Program-made: the position numbers and the translations under genes | In this document: in pieces, positions 10,271 through 20,880 of the stretch | Layout: every line of letters begins with the position of its first letter | Position numbering within the stretch: the first letter of the stretch is position 1 | The notes under the pieces: generated by a model | Told to the model about the DNA's origin: nothing | Database searches by the model: none | The model's input: only the letters and a program-made list of their open reading frames with translations | NCBI GenBank assembly: GCA_012934845.2 | Contig: WNNJ02000336.1 | Span: forward strand, 124,001-188,000 | From: Pomphorhynchus laevis | Taxonomy: Eukaryota > Acanthocephala > Palaeacanthocephala > Echinorhynchida > Pomphorhynchidae | DNA: 64,000 bases | Direction: 5' to 3'

Positions 10271-11248
10271 CTATGTTGCATGGGTGCCATGAAAGTCAAC
10301 CACCTGCGATTTGGCCGAGTTTAACAAAAGATTGGATGGTGGGAGCTGGTCTTTTAACCTTAAAAAGAACGGGATGATGTCAGAGACTACGTCTTTACAC
10401 CTGTGTCTAGTGAACAAGGCTGTGGTGTCATCAGCGTACAACACTAGACGTTGTTCGCGTTTTAATGATTTAAATAGATTAATGAAGGCAACAAAGTACA
10501 ACATAGGAGAAAGTGGGGAACCTTGAGGTACACCCGTAATAGGGTAGAACTGACGCGCATCAGGGTCATCTTCATAATAAAATCGCTTGGTGTACAGCAG
10601 AATCTCCACCTTGTTCACAATTATCGCAAGCAACCCGATTGACCTGCCAGAAGATATTATAAAGGGAATGGAGATGCGGTCAAATGTATCAGAAAAGTCA
10701 AGGAAAACAGCCACAACTAAACGATGGCTATTCTCCTGACCAAACTGATCCACTTCACCTACTGCTGAATGGACCGAGCGACCTTTGACGAACCCATGAA
10801 AACCTGAAGGGATCAAATTACGCCTACTTAAATAGTCGCGGATTTTACGCGCAAGCGCTTTTTCGTAAATCGACACGAGGGCATTTTGAATCGAAATGGG
10901 TCGCAGATCTTTAGGGCATGAGCAGGATTTTTTCTTAGGAATAAAAACACGCTTCCTATTATTGATGCCTGCTACATCGGATGGGGAGGCTAAAAGCATT
11001 GTGACGGCCACCGCTCTTCTCTGATCAGCTGTCAAAAGCTGACAGACCCGAGAAGAAGGTGGAACGACCGATTTGGAGATGCCCGGGAGTGGACCCCAGG
11101 GGTTAAGGATATCCGTAACAGATAGATCCCTACTCCTGAAGTTACACCAAGGCGGGATTGGTTGAGGTGATAGAGTGGCTCCATAGTTGTGTAGGGCCAG
11201 TGACTCCTCCAAAACTTTATCAAGGCCTACATTCCCTATCCAACCCAA
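10271..11248 (-). pseudogene. LINE ORF2 reverse transcriptase fragment (325 aa)
   Basis: Open frame for the RT domain of the minus-strand LINE. Motifs in order: FIPKKKSCSCPKDLRPISIQ (RT 1-2), VAVFLDFSDTFDRIS (RT A), GVPQGSPLSPMLYF (RT B), LVLYADDTTALF (RT C, with YADD) and LLLNSAKSQVVDFHG (RT D). The catalytic aspartates are present. The frame is cut off from the endonuclease part, which lies in other frames at 11465-12330. Confidence 0.9.
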
Positions 11249-11639
11249 TGCTCTATCCTTCCAGCAAACAAACTTCTTCTTGAAAATCTTCCAAAAGGAA
11301 GACTAAGAAGGATTAAGACGAGCGATACTCATCATATCCCTACTAAGCTGGAACCTATACCTAGTGCTCCAGTATTCATTCGAGAGAGCCTGTCTGGCTG
11401 AAATAGAGCGATTATGGAGGTTCAGCAGTATCGCTAGGACCTTGAGTATCGTCGGAGTGGCATTTTATATACGACCTTTATAGATAGTCGATAAAATCGC
11501 GGTAGCTTGCGAAAAGGGGTAGGTATTAAATTCGGTCAGACTCTCATTTCCTATTCTGGGAAAGAGTTGGATAGCCGCTTTAAATAAGGCCACTCTGATC
11601 GGTTCAAAGTGAAATCTCCTTCGAAGCAACATATCTTCC

Positions 11640-12330
11640 TCAATTCTCCAACGAATTGAGGTCATGAGAGGGAGACAATTGCTGGCGCGACTGCTCCGTG
11701 CAGAGGGGTTTTAACAGCCTCTTCGAGTAAAACAGTAAAATGTCGAGAATAGAATTTGTTGATATGCAATGAAAGGTAGGGGATGGGGGTTTGTGAATAA
11801 GATAACAATTCCTAGCTATGCGAAGGGCTGCATTGATCCAACGACCAGTTCTGTCGTTAAAGTTTTTCAGTATCATGTCATAACTACTGTTAATAATACC
11901 ATCCAGGAGGTTACTTGTGAATCTCTCCTGAACGAATTTAGACATTGGCTAGACTGAAACGTTTACCGTTGTTACTGAGTGAAACTACCAAGCAAGACAG
12001 GGCTGTACATGAGTAGTTTAGCAAGAGGGAGGACCTGAAGGAGCACTTAACTGAAGTCAAGAGTCCTTGAGATGAAGAGGAGTGAGGTGGAGTTATGTAC
12101 GGAGTATAGTGGGAATTGATATGCTCTGGGATAAATCGAGTAATGTCCTGTGGGTGACGGATAGACCGCGTATCCTGAAGGACTATGACATCTGCATCTC
12201 TACCAGATAGAATTCTAAGGGCAGAAGCACCTCCCGAGTGCCACTGAAGGATATTCAGTGAAAAAGGCTATAGTTGGATAGGGGGATTGCCTGCCAAGAC
12301 AGAGCTAGGTGCAGGAAGGTTGCCCTTCCC
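11640..12330 (-). pseudogene. LINE ORF2 endonuclease remnant
   Basis: Nucleotide match to 14940-15570 on the plus strand, which encodes the APE-type endonuclease. Recognisable words are LQWHSGGASALR, then the NDRTGRWINAALR block and SPTFHCISTNSILDILL. It is split over frames, so no continuous protein remains. Confidence 0.8.
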
Positions 12331-12592
12331 ACCACTAGCCCATCCATGGTAGGTACTTACCCCTGGACAATATCTTCATTTCCTGACTTAGCCTTAAGTA
12401 GTTTTCCAATTTTGATTGGGGGACTAGATGGGCCGAGCCCCCTTATTTAGAAGCTGGTATTACTGCTGAGGCCGGTAATACTGGATTTGGATTTATAGCT
12501 CCGACTGCCAAAAGCATAAAGCTCTCAATCCTCTTATGCGAATAATTCTATTTTCTTGTCAACCATAAGTGATACTTCTAAATCGCTCATCC

Positions 12593-13521
12593 TCAGAGCA
12601 ATGGCAACATTAAAAAATAAAACAGCCGATTTGTACTTTGCATGCTTAATGAAAGCTTTTTTGTAGGCTTTGAACGTAGGGACAGATCTTGCGATAGGCC
12701 GGATGGCTCCACTCCCCCACAGTTGGTGCAGTACGGAGGGGCCTTGCAGGAGTCAGTATACTTAATCGCCAGACAGGACGAGGTGCCACACATCCCACAT
12801 GTGGCCGTCCCACTGCAGCTGGACGCCCGGTGTCATCATGTGTGACACCGGCTGCAGTGTGGGTATGTGTACTCATCAATATCAACGATTGTAAAGTTCA
12901 GATTGAATCCCATTAATGGTTTTGAATCGGCTTTGAACAATTGCTGCGCACGATCAATGGATGCAGAACAGAACCCTACCTGGATAGGGTTGCCATCCCT
13001 ACCCAGGATTTGGCGCAGATTGGAAATCCCAAATTGATTCATCAAAGATTTTTTATTATCCTCATCCAATGAGACGGGCAAATTATTAATTTTAAGGGAT
13101 TCATTTATCGGTTTGCAAATTAGCTCTCCTTGATCCGAGTGAAGTTTGTTAAAATAATCTCTGTAAGCATTCAAGGTGTCAGCTAAGATAAAAGATATTT
13201 TCAATTCACCGGCATATATGTTTAACTTTTTAAAAAGTATTCGATTTCTGTAATTATCCTCAAAACCTCGGAGAAAAGTGTTATATAATCTTTCCTTTTC
13301 AATAGTTTTAATCACTTTAATAATCACAAGGTTATTCATTTTCGAGATGGGGGAAGTACCTCCTCATCATTAGAAGAAAATAAATCATCACTAACCTTGG
13401 AACGCATAGATATAATCCAAGAGTTAGGATCACCTATGTAACATTCAGCATGAGAATCTGAGCAGGAACAAAAAGCCTTTGATGGTTCCGACACAAAATT
13501 TGCATGATCGTTGTTGTGCAT
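12593..13521 (-). pseudogene. LINE ORF1 (nucleic-acid-binding) remnant, divergent type
   Basis: Main open piece 12836-13339 (167 aa) reads NNLVIIKVIKTIEK..., then GRDGNPIQVGF and YTYPHCSRCH, the entry to a CCHC zinc-knuckle region. The knuckles continue in other frames to about 12593 (CGTSSCLAIKYTDSCKAPPY, then CTNCGG). An upstream overlapping frame (13336-13521) ends with EEVLPPSRK and supplies an N-terminus that the plus-strand copy lacks. Identity to the plus-strand ORF1 is roughly half of residues by eye, far below the match in ORF2. Confidence 0.8.
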
Positions 13522-13809
13522 CGGTCAAAATTTTGTCCGTTGTTTATAAAATCCATTGTACATAAATACCCTTAATATGTGTTGTACATTTCTAGTGGTT
13601 CTGCTTTTGCTTTTGTTTTTTATTGTTGTAGTTTTGTTTGCTGCGATCAAAAAGAAAATGCAAAAATATGTGTAGTGTACAAGTAATTTCGGAGCCATCA
13701 AACGATAGCAGCAAAAATCATTCAAAAATCAACGATAATCCTACAAAAAAAAGATAAATTAAAGGTAAATCTAACTACAGATCCAAGTAACAAGGTTAGT
13801 AATTTTTCT

Positions 13810-14889
13810 ATGGTCTCAGGCGATGGGGAGGTGCTTCCCTTTATTCCTAAATTAAAGAATTTGCTGATAATTAAAGTTAAGAAACCGATTGAAAAACACG
13901 ATCTCTACAACAAATTTTTGAGATCCTTCACCAAACAGTTTCAGAACAGGGTTCTATTTAACTCTGTTAGGTTACACCCTGCGGAGGTAAAGATCTCTTT
14001 TGTCTCAAATGACCTTGCCGCAAACTACATGGAGTACTTCTCCGCCAATTTAGCTGAATATGGTGAAATTTCATCCAAGCCTATCCTAGCATCACTAAAA
14101 GTTTCAAATCTTCCCTGCTCAATGGAAGAAGATATACGTTCTTTTATAGCTAAATTCAAGGTCACCAATCTGAGGTCAATCCGGGGTAGGGACGGGAACC
14201 CTATCCCGGTTGGCTTTAGCAATGCTCCCGTAAATATTGCTGAATCCTTGTCTAATTCTGCGTCGAATCCCTTTATGGGTTTCAATATTAAATTCACGAT
14301 CACAGAGAGGGATGATCTGACCTATCCCCACTGCAGCCGGTGTCACAAATGGGGACACTGGGCCTCCAGCTGCAGTAGGACCCCTTCGTGTGGGGTCTGT
14401 AGCTCCACCAGCAGTCCTTCTCTTGCAACTACCGATCGCTGCGAGGCCCCCCTTTCCTGCTCGAATTGCGGGGGGTGCCATCCTGCTTGGAGCAGGAAAT
14501 GCTCTCTATTCAAAGAATATAGACAATTATTCTTGCTGAAACCGTCCAATCCGGCCAAGTCCTTCGCGGTCGCTGCAGCTCCACGTATGGATGACGCTGA
14601 CATTCTACGGATTATCGACTTAAAGACTTCGAATGCTCTTCGGCGGATGGAGGAGTTAGTACGCTCTATCCTAACTGTTATCGGGACTAATCCTGTGCTT
14701 CCTGTTTCCTCAGTTCCGGAGTCGAAAAAGAGAGGGGCTTCAGCCCATGCCGTCCCCCCGCTCAAGATTGGGAAGCTAATCCAACAGAAGACTAATAGGG
14801 GAAATGAAGATACTGCCCAGGGGCAAGTACCTTCCTTGGAGGGGGCTAGTGGTGGGAAGGGCAACCTTCCTGCACCTAGCTTTGTCTAG
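13810..14889 (+). CDS. LINE ORF1, CCHC zinc-knuckle RNA-binding protein (359 aa)
   Basis: ORF1 proteins of Jockey/I-type LINEs bind the element RNA and form the RNP that carries it to the target. Residues 1-170 form the N-terminal and RRM-like part (NLLIIKVKKPIEKHDLYNKF, later GRDGNPIPVGF). Cys/His knuckles follow at about residues 177-235: CSRCHKWGHWASSC, then PSCGVC, and CSNCGGCHPAWSRKC. The C-terminus is low in structure and basic to polar. The frame is open from the ATG at 13810 to 14889. The reading frame also continues open upstream of this ATG (ending KVSNFS before M), so the true start may have been lost. Confidence 0.85.
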   Translation: MVSGDGEVLPFIPKLKNLLIIKVKKPIEKHDLYNKFLRSFTKQFQNRVLFNSVRLHPAEVKISFVSNDLAANYMEYFSANLAEYGEISSKPILASLKVSNLPCSMEEDIRSFIAKFKVTNLRSIRGRDGNPIPVGFSNAPVNIAESLSNSASNPFMGFNIKFTITERDDLTYPHCSRCHKWGHWASSCSRTPSCGVCSSTSSPSLATTDRCEAPLSCSNCGGCHPAWSRKCSLFKEYRQLFLLKPSNPAKSFAVAAAPRMDDADILRIIDLKTSNALRRMEELVRSILTVIGTNPVLPVSSVPESKKRGASAHAVPPLKIGKLIQQKTNRGNEDTAQGQVPSLEGASGGKGNLPAPSFV

Positions 14890-14922
14890 GTAGGCAATCC
14901 CCCATCCAACTAATCCATCACA

Positions 14923-17385
14923 ATGCAGAGTACTCGTGAGCCTTTTTCACTGAATATCCTTCAGTGGAACTCGGGAGGTGCTTCCGCCCTTAGACTTCTA
15001 TCTGGTAGAGATGCAGATGTTATAGTCCTTCAGGAGACGCGGTCTATCCGTCTCCCCCAGGACATTACTCGATTTATCCCAAAGCATATCTGTTCCCACT
15101 ATACTCCGTACATAACCCCACCTCACTCCTCTTCATCTCAAGGACTCTTGACCTTAGTTAAGTGCTCCTTAAGGTCCTCCCTCCTATTAAACTACTCATG
15201 TCCAGCCCTTTCTTGTTTAGTAGTTTCACTCAGTAAGAACGGTAAACGCATAAGTCTAGCCAATGTCTACATCCGTCCAGGGGAAATTCACAAGAACCGT
15301 GACCTCCTGGATTGTATTATTGACAGCGGTTATGACATGATACATGGAGATTTCAACGACAGAACTGGTCGTTGGATCAATGCAGCACTTCGCAGAGCTA
15401 GGAACGGTTATCTTATTCACAAACCCCCGTCACCTACCTTTCATTGCACATCAACAAATTCTATCCTCGACATTTTACTGCTTCACTCGAGGTGGTTGTT
15501 AAAACCCTTCTGCACGGAGCAGTCGCACCAGCAATTGTCTACTTCTCATGACCTAATTCGTTGGAGGATTGAGGAAGATATGTTGCTTTGAAGGAGGTTT
15601 CACTTTGATCCGATCAGAGTGGCCCTCTTTCAAGCGGCTATCCAACTCTTTCCCTTAATAGGAAATGAGAGTTTGACCAAATTTAATACCTACCTCTTTT
15701 CGCAAGCTACCGCGATTCTATCGACTACCTATAAAGGTCGTATATACAATCCCACTCCGACGAAACTCAAGGTCCTAGCAAAATTACTGAACCTCCCTAA
15801 TCTCTCTGCTTCCGCCAAACAGGCCCTCTCGAATGAATACTGGAGCACTAGATACAGGTTCCAGCTGAGTAGGGATAGGACGAGTATCGCTCGCCTTAAT
15901 CCTTCTCAGTCTTCCTTTTGGAAGATTTTCAAGAAGGAGAAGTTTGTTTGCTGGAAGGATAGAGCATTGGGTTGGATAGGGAATGTAGGCCTTGATAAAG
16001 TTTTGGAGGAGTCACTGGCCCTACACAACTATGGAGCCACTCTATCACCTCAACCAATCCCGCCTTGGTGTAACTTCAGGAGTAGGGATCTATCTGTTAC
16101 GGATATCCTTAACTCCTGGGGTCCACTCCCGGGCATCTCCAAATCCGTCGTTCCACTTTCTTCTCGGGTCTGTCAGCTTTTGACAGCTGATCAGAGAAGA
16201 GCGGTGGCCGTCACAATGCTTTTAGCCTCCCCATCCGATGTAGCAGGCATCAATATTAGTAAGCGTGTTTTTATTCCTAAGAAAAAATCCTGCTCATGCC
16301 CTAAAGATCTGCGACCCATTTCGATTCAAAATGCCCTCGTGTCGATTTACGAAAAAGCGCTTGCGCGTAAAATCCGCGACCATTTAAGTAGGCGTAATTT
16401 GATCCCTTCAGGTTTTCATGGGTTCGTCAAAGGTCGCTCGGTCCATTCAGCAGTTGGTGAGGTGGAGCAGTTTTGTCGGGATAATAGCCATCGTCTAGTT
16501 GTGGCTGTTTTCCTTGACTTTTCTGCTGCATTTGACCGCATCTCCATTCCTTTTGTGATCTCTTCTCTCAGGTCCCTCGGGTTGCCTGCGAGAATTGTGA
16601 ACAGAGTGGAGATCCTGTTGTTTACCAAGCGATTTTACTATGAAGACGACCCTGATGCGCGTCAGTTCTACCCTATTACGGGTGTACCTCAAAAATCCCG
16701 ACTTTCTCCTATCTTATATCTTGCTGCCTCTATTAAACTATTCAAAATATTTAAACGCGAACAACGTCTTGTGGTGTACGCTGATGACACCACAGCCCTG
16801 TTCACTGGACACAGGTGTAAAGACGTAGTCTCTGACATCAGCCGTTTCTTTTTAAGATTAAAAGATCAGTTACCCATATTCAATCGTATTTTAAACTCAG
16901 CTAAATCGCAGGTGGTCGTCTTTCCTGGCACACCTGCTACAAAGCAAAAACTTAAGAGGTTAGCACTCTCTGCGCTCTCCTCCATATTTGCCTCTGAACC
17001 ACTTCCCACCTTCACAAGTCGAGTAAAATACCTGGGGTTCACCGTTACGGTGAACTGGTCGGCGAAAGCTGACCTGGATAGACTCAAACGTATCCTGAAG
17101 AACGCTAGGTTGGCCCTGAAACGGGCTCAGCATCTGTCATTGAAAGAGAAAGCTCAGGTGCGCCTTCGGGGCACTTGGGCTATATCGGGATTAGTCTTCT
17201 CCTCAAGAGGACGTCCCCTGGAGCAAAGGCTAAGGTTTCTTAAGCTTCTCGTCTCTCGTTTACCAAGCATAGTCCGCGCCGATTGGATTCTTCGGGGGGG
17301 GGGTGAAAGACCCCGGGTGGTTCAGTCGGAAGGCGGCGTGTTGGATCGGTTGGGGGCTCAGATCCCCCTGGACCTGAGGCCATGA
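14923..17385 (+). pseudogene. LINE ORF2, APE endonuclease plus reverse transcriptase
   Basis: The endonuclease (residues about 1-220) has NILQWNSGG, VIVLQETRS, HGDFNDRTGRW and SILDILLLH, matching the APE-type nicking enzyme. The RT (about residues 430-680) has FIPKKKSCSCPKDLRPISIQ, FLDFSAAFDRIS, GVPQ..., and VVYADDTTALF with the YADD catalytic pair. One in-frame TGA at 15589-15591 splits the frame into 14923-15591 and 15619-17385. The minus-strand copy has an arginine codon at that site (CGA to TGA). The RT motif usually GVPQGSPLSP, and seen so in the partner, reads GVPQKSRLSP here, which is likely to hurt activity. The copy is therefore young but probably dead. Confidence 0.88.
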
Positions 17386-17639
17386 AAGAGAAAGGGAAGA
17401 TGAAAAAAACGAAGGAAACTTTTGTCATTTTTTATCTGAGTTGGTTATGGCCTACCTTTTTTATTCTTGCATGCTATATTTTGGTGTATTTAATAAAGTC
17501 TTTATTTATTTTTTTTCGAAAATGTTACATGGGTAAGTCTAATAAACGAATTTGATTTCATCAACATCAAATGTAGAAACCCGACAATAAACTGTATTTA
17601 TGTAATTTTTTCGTTTTTATATTATTGCTGGATATTTAA

Positions 17640-18400
17640 AATCTAGATCAGGATGGATTTATTTCTTATATTAGTTTTAATTGATCATAATTTAATGTTT
17701 ATATCTAGATATACACCATCTTTATCATCAATATTTATTTTGTTTAGAATAAGGCTTTCTGGATAAATTTGTTCACTAATTGAATTAAAATTATTAGAAT
17801 TAAATACACATATATCATCAATGTATCGAAACATATATTTCATATATTTATATTGTTTATATTTAGTTTTTAAACAGTTATGAACAAATTTATATTCTAT
17901 AAAGCTTAAAAATAAGTCATCCATAATTGGGCTACTATTACCACCCATTAGAACACCTTTTACTTGTCTAAATATAGATGTCCCTACTTTTAAATAATTT
18001 TGATTTATCAAAATATTTAAAGATTCTATTAATTCAATTTTATCCATATATTTATATTTACTTGATGGTTTAATTTTTGTTAGATAGGCGTTATAATTAT
18101 TATAACATATATATGTATATCTTTTTCCGAATATAAGATTAATTAATTTTACTAACGCTTCTTTAATATCTACTAAACCTAGATTTGTATAAAGAGTACT
18201 AAAATCGTATGTATTTATATTCTGAAAATTTATTCCTTTTGTGTGTTCTAAAAATTCTTTTGTAGAATTAATACTGAAATAGTGTTTTATACCAGTATTA
18301 ATTTCGATTATCCTACAATACGTTTTGAAGTGTGATTTAATTACTTTAAGTATTTTATTCATATAAATAGAACTATAATTTCTTTTAATTTATGAACTAA
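17640..18400 (-). mobile_element. Penelope-like RT fragment, minus strand
   Basis: Open frame of 225 codons (17685-18362) with [51 protein letters not shown] and GVYLDINIKL. It aligns with the PLE at 57.6-58.7 kb over its whole length and is close to it in sequence. Both ends are cut: it starts with the [11 protein letters not shown] segment and stops before the C-terminal third. It sits only about 170 bp beyond the 3' end of the plus-strand LINE. Compared with the 58-kb copy, the word PMGG reads LMGG and IIADLF reads IMDDLF. Confidence 0.88.
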
Positions 18401-18477
18401 TATTTTTAAATATTAGCTAATATTACTAAATAATCACAGCTAATATTTTAGGATCAATATGATCGGAACTGATTGAA

Positions 18478-19100
18478 CTAACTTGAATAATAAAAAAGCT
18501 TTAGCGATTGATTTATTATCTTTTCCGTTATTTTTTCATATAAAATATGCATTATGATGTTTTCGTACTTGTATGTGAATGAAAACGTGACAGTTTCTAG
18601 CAGTAAGTAATCTGTTTTAAATAGTATCTTGAGATCCCGGAGATTGTTAATATTGCAGATTCCATAAAATTGTTGCAATATGGCTGTGTTGCAAATAACT
18701 GATTGTGTTCAAGAAGAATGTTGTTGTTCGTGCAGGTATGCCGATGCTTTTACCAGTGATTCTAGAATCAAAGTACTTGGAATTGAGCGCTCTATATTTG
18801 TTTTACTTATTTGTCGCAGAGCAGAACTTGCTTGCTCGTACACGATGATTAACATCATTTTCTTTGCATAAACGTGCTCGAGGCGGTGCAGAAAATACTT
18901 TTTTGATGCAATGTGTGTGTGGAAAAATTGTCTAATAGGGAACGAATCAAAGGTTCTTTTATTTCTGTAGTTATTGTACAATGATCAATCATCCTCTATC
19001 TCTTACATAAGCAACTTGACAATTTCCATTTCTGACAATAAGAACACAACCACCATTCATTCGGCATGTATAAATCTAGAAAGATGTTATTTACCGAATG
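18478..19100 (-). pseudogene. Unidentified coding-like remnant (part 1)
   Basis: Minus-strand stretches with protein-like composition: 18709-18981 (90 aa, including FFHTHIASKKYFLHRLEHVY and SALRQISKTNIERSIPS) and 18478-18678 (66 aa, NNLRDLKILFKTDYLLLETV). Another short open piece near 19010-19080 reads NGGCVLIVRNGNCQVAYVRD. I do not recognise a family. It lies downstream on the same strand as the remnant at 20073-20720, and the two could be one decayed gene split by a repeat. Origin (host, transposon or virus) is open. It is broken. Confidence 0.35.
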
Positions 19101-19307
19101 TAAGTACACGCTACATTAAGCTTTTTAGAACATTTTAGTAAGTAAATCGTAATTAAAAATAAATTTTATTTTGTAACAACCTTCATGAAGTTTCAATTAG
19201 GCTAACAAATTTGTAAACCCTAAAATTCAAATGGTATACATTTATATTTAATTTATAATGGTTTGTTTAATGGCATAATGTCATTATTTCGGGCTGTAAC
19301 AAAAGAT

Positions 19308-20247
19308 AAATAATAAATAATTATATAATATTTTATACAATATTATTTCTAATACTAAAATATGTTTATCCAGCTTAATATTTCTACTATAAATGCACAT
19401 TTAAATAATAAATAATTATAAATAATAAATAATTGTTATATAAGATGTTAATTTTTATATATAATTGTTATATAATAAATAATTGTATCTAAGTTTTATC
19501 GTTATATTTGTATCAAGTCAACATTTGATAACTGAGTATACGTATTTTATACAATATATAAATTTATAGAATTTATATTTATGTCAAGTCAAAATTTAAA
19601 ATTCAAATTTAAAATAAAAGTACATTTTTAGGAATTGACTAATAAATAACAGACGATGATCAGAATAATGTAATAAAAATGCTATAAAAATGAATTTATT
19701 TACATAAAATTTAATGTGCGCTTTAAAATACCTCTAAGAATTGTATCAGATAACTGAGTCTACGTATTTTAAAATATCTATAAAATTTAAAATAAAAGTC
19801 AATTTTTATTAATTGACTAGTAAATATTAATTAATTTATATTAATTGTTATTAATATTATTTAATATTAATATTTATTATTGAATATTTAAATGCTATAT
19901 TTTATGCTTTTTTGCATATGTACAACCGCAATACATATACTTTAGATATATTTTTTAGTGATCACTCTACAAAACATAGAAACCTTTAGAGCAAATAAAT
20001 TACCATTAGTTGACCATTAATCATTATTAGTTGACTGCTATAATTATAAGTGGTTTACGCTATTCGGATCAGTTATTTTTTACCGTAACCCCTTCGAGCA
20101 CGATTAAGTTCATTAAAATAAATACTCGGCTTATCTTCTTTTCGTGTGCTAGCGAAAATACCAGGCGACATTAACCGCAACATATAAAATCCGCTAATAA
20201 ACTGCACTATAAATCGATAATTGCCTCTAATCAAGTCAGTATTTATT
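19308..20247. repeat. Segmental duplication, copy A
   Basis: Nearly identical to 32248-33290 over its full length, with only scattered single differences. Copy B has an extra internal tandem repeat of about 100 bp. It contains TATCCAGCTTAATATTTCTA, CAGATAACTGAGTCTACGTA and the 3' part of an unidentified minus-strand frame. At the right edge copy A continues into more of that frame while copy B does not, so copy A looks like the older site. Confidence 0.85.
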
Positions 20248-20720
20248 TCGAAAGTAGAACAACTTGCTAAACTTAACATAATAAATGATGCTTGTAATGG
20301 ATGTTCATGACTATTCTATTTATTAAATTTATGATCTGCTTTGTCTGCAACATTTCTCAACATGACGCCATTATAAAATCCAGTTTTACGCATTTAAAAA
20401 TGTCTTTGAACAGTTGTATTATAAATAATTGCCTAAGTGCAGGTGGACGATTACTTGCATAAAACGTTAACGCTATTCCACAAAATGTTTAATAAATATT
20501 AATACATCCGTCATATGACGCATTTAATTTATATGCTCTTTTAGCGTAAGAGAATCATTTTTTGAAGAGTTTCCTCACCGTAGCCAGATCTTTCTTATAA
20601 GCAAGTTTGTTAGTAAAATAACTATCGAGTATTATCGTATGCCATTTCTCTTTTTTTTCATATAAATAATTACAAAGTATGTGTAATGTTTTCATGTTAT
20701 AAGAGATATAATTGGTTTTT
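20073..20720 (-). pseudogene. Unidentified coding-like remnant (part 2)
   Basis: The end of the frame (20073-20279, 68 aa) reads NTDLIRGNYRFIVQFISGFY, then MLRLMSPGIFAS and NELNRARRGYGKK. Upstream pieces on the same strand also look coding (YASNRPPALRQLFIIQLFKD near 20440; KWHTIILDSYFTNKLAYKKD near 20620). FYMLRLMSP is faintly like the FLR.hsP motif of RasGAP domains, but nothing else supports that. The stretch is broken in several places. A host, transposon or viral source cannot be told from the sequence. Confidence 0.4.
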
Positions 20721-20734
20721 GATGGATTCAACTT

Positions 20735-20880
20735 TAAACCCAGCTCTTAAGATCGGGATTGTATGATCTTAATGGCAGTAGTGATGTAAGCTTTAACTCC
20801 ACCCTGTTAACAATTCTCACAGGCAACCCGAGAGACCTAAGAGAGGATATTACTTTATGGATTGGAATCTAAACCCATCA
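20735..20880 (-). mobile_element. Short LINE RT remnant
   Basis: Matches the segment of the 13.7-kb LINE that encodes the region after RT motif A (AACAATTCTCACAGGCAACC on the plus strand, the reverse complement of the GLPARIVNRVE codons). It is old and too short to have kept a frame. Confidence 0.65.

Larger units (their letters stand above)
9700..13740 (-). mobile_element. LINE (Jockey/I-like), minus-strand copy, broken
   Basis: This is an almost complete non-LTR retrotransposon lying head to head with the copy at 13740. From its 5' end come an untranslated leader (about 13525-13740), ORF1 pieces (12593-13521), an APE-type endonuclease region (about 11640-12330), RT (10271-11248) and a 3' tail ending in AATAAAGAATTTATTATA read on the minus strand. 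The RT keeps VFLDFSDTFDRIS, GVPQGSPLSP and LVLYADDTTALF, so its active-site motifs are intact, but frameshifts and stops interrupt both ORFs. Compared with its partner it lacks a short segment at the ORF1-ORF2 boundary, including the ORF2 start. Past that boundary ORF2 matches the plus-strand copy almost base for base, whereas ORF1 is only distantly similar. Confidence 0.9.
13740..17520 (+). mobile_element. LINE (Jockey/I-like), plus-strand copy, nearly intact
   Basis: The best-preserved LINE in the window. Layout: a short leader, ORF1 13810-14889, a 33-base gap, ORF2 14923-17385 and a 3' tail with AATAAA (17492-17497) and a T-rich end near 17513. Both open frames lie on one strand in the usual order for two-ORF LINEs with a zinc-knuckle ORF1 and an endonuclease-RT ORF2. 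No RNase H domain is visible. The 5' border cannot be fixed, because the element meets the minus-strand copy there. ORF1 appears to lack the N-terminal stretch seen in the partner, which suggests a slight 5' truncation. Confidence 0.9.

Noticed and set aside
9741-10526. Plus-strand frames over the minus-strand LINE tail
   Set aside because: These are antisense shadows of LINE ORF2 and its 3' end.
14025-14864. Minus-strand frames of 92-173 aa across the LINE ORF1
   Set aside because: Antisense shadows of the ORF1 coding sequence, which has the clear zinc-knuckle protein on the plus strand.
20073-20279. RasGAP domain fragment suggested by FYMLRLMSP
   Set aside because: Only a handful of residues agree, and the flanking sequence lacks other RasGAP motifs.
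20600-20700. piggyBac-type transposase suggested by DSYFTNKLA
   Set aside because: The following GT.R.N pattern and the other catalytic blocks are missing.
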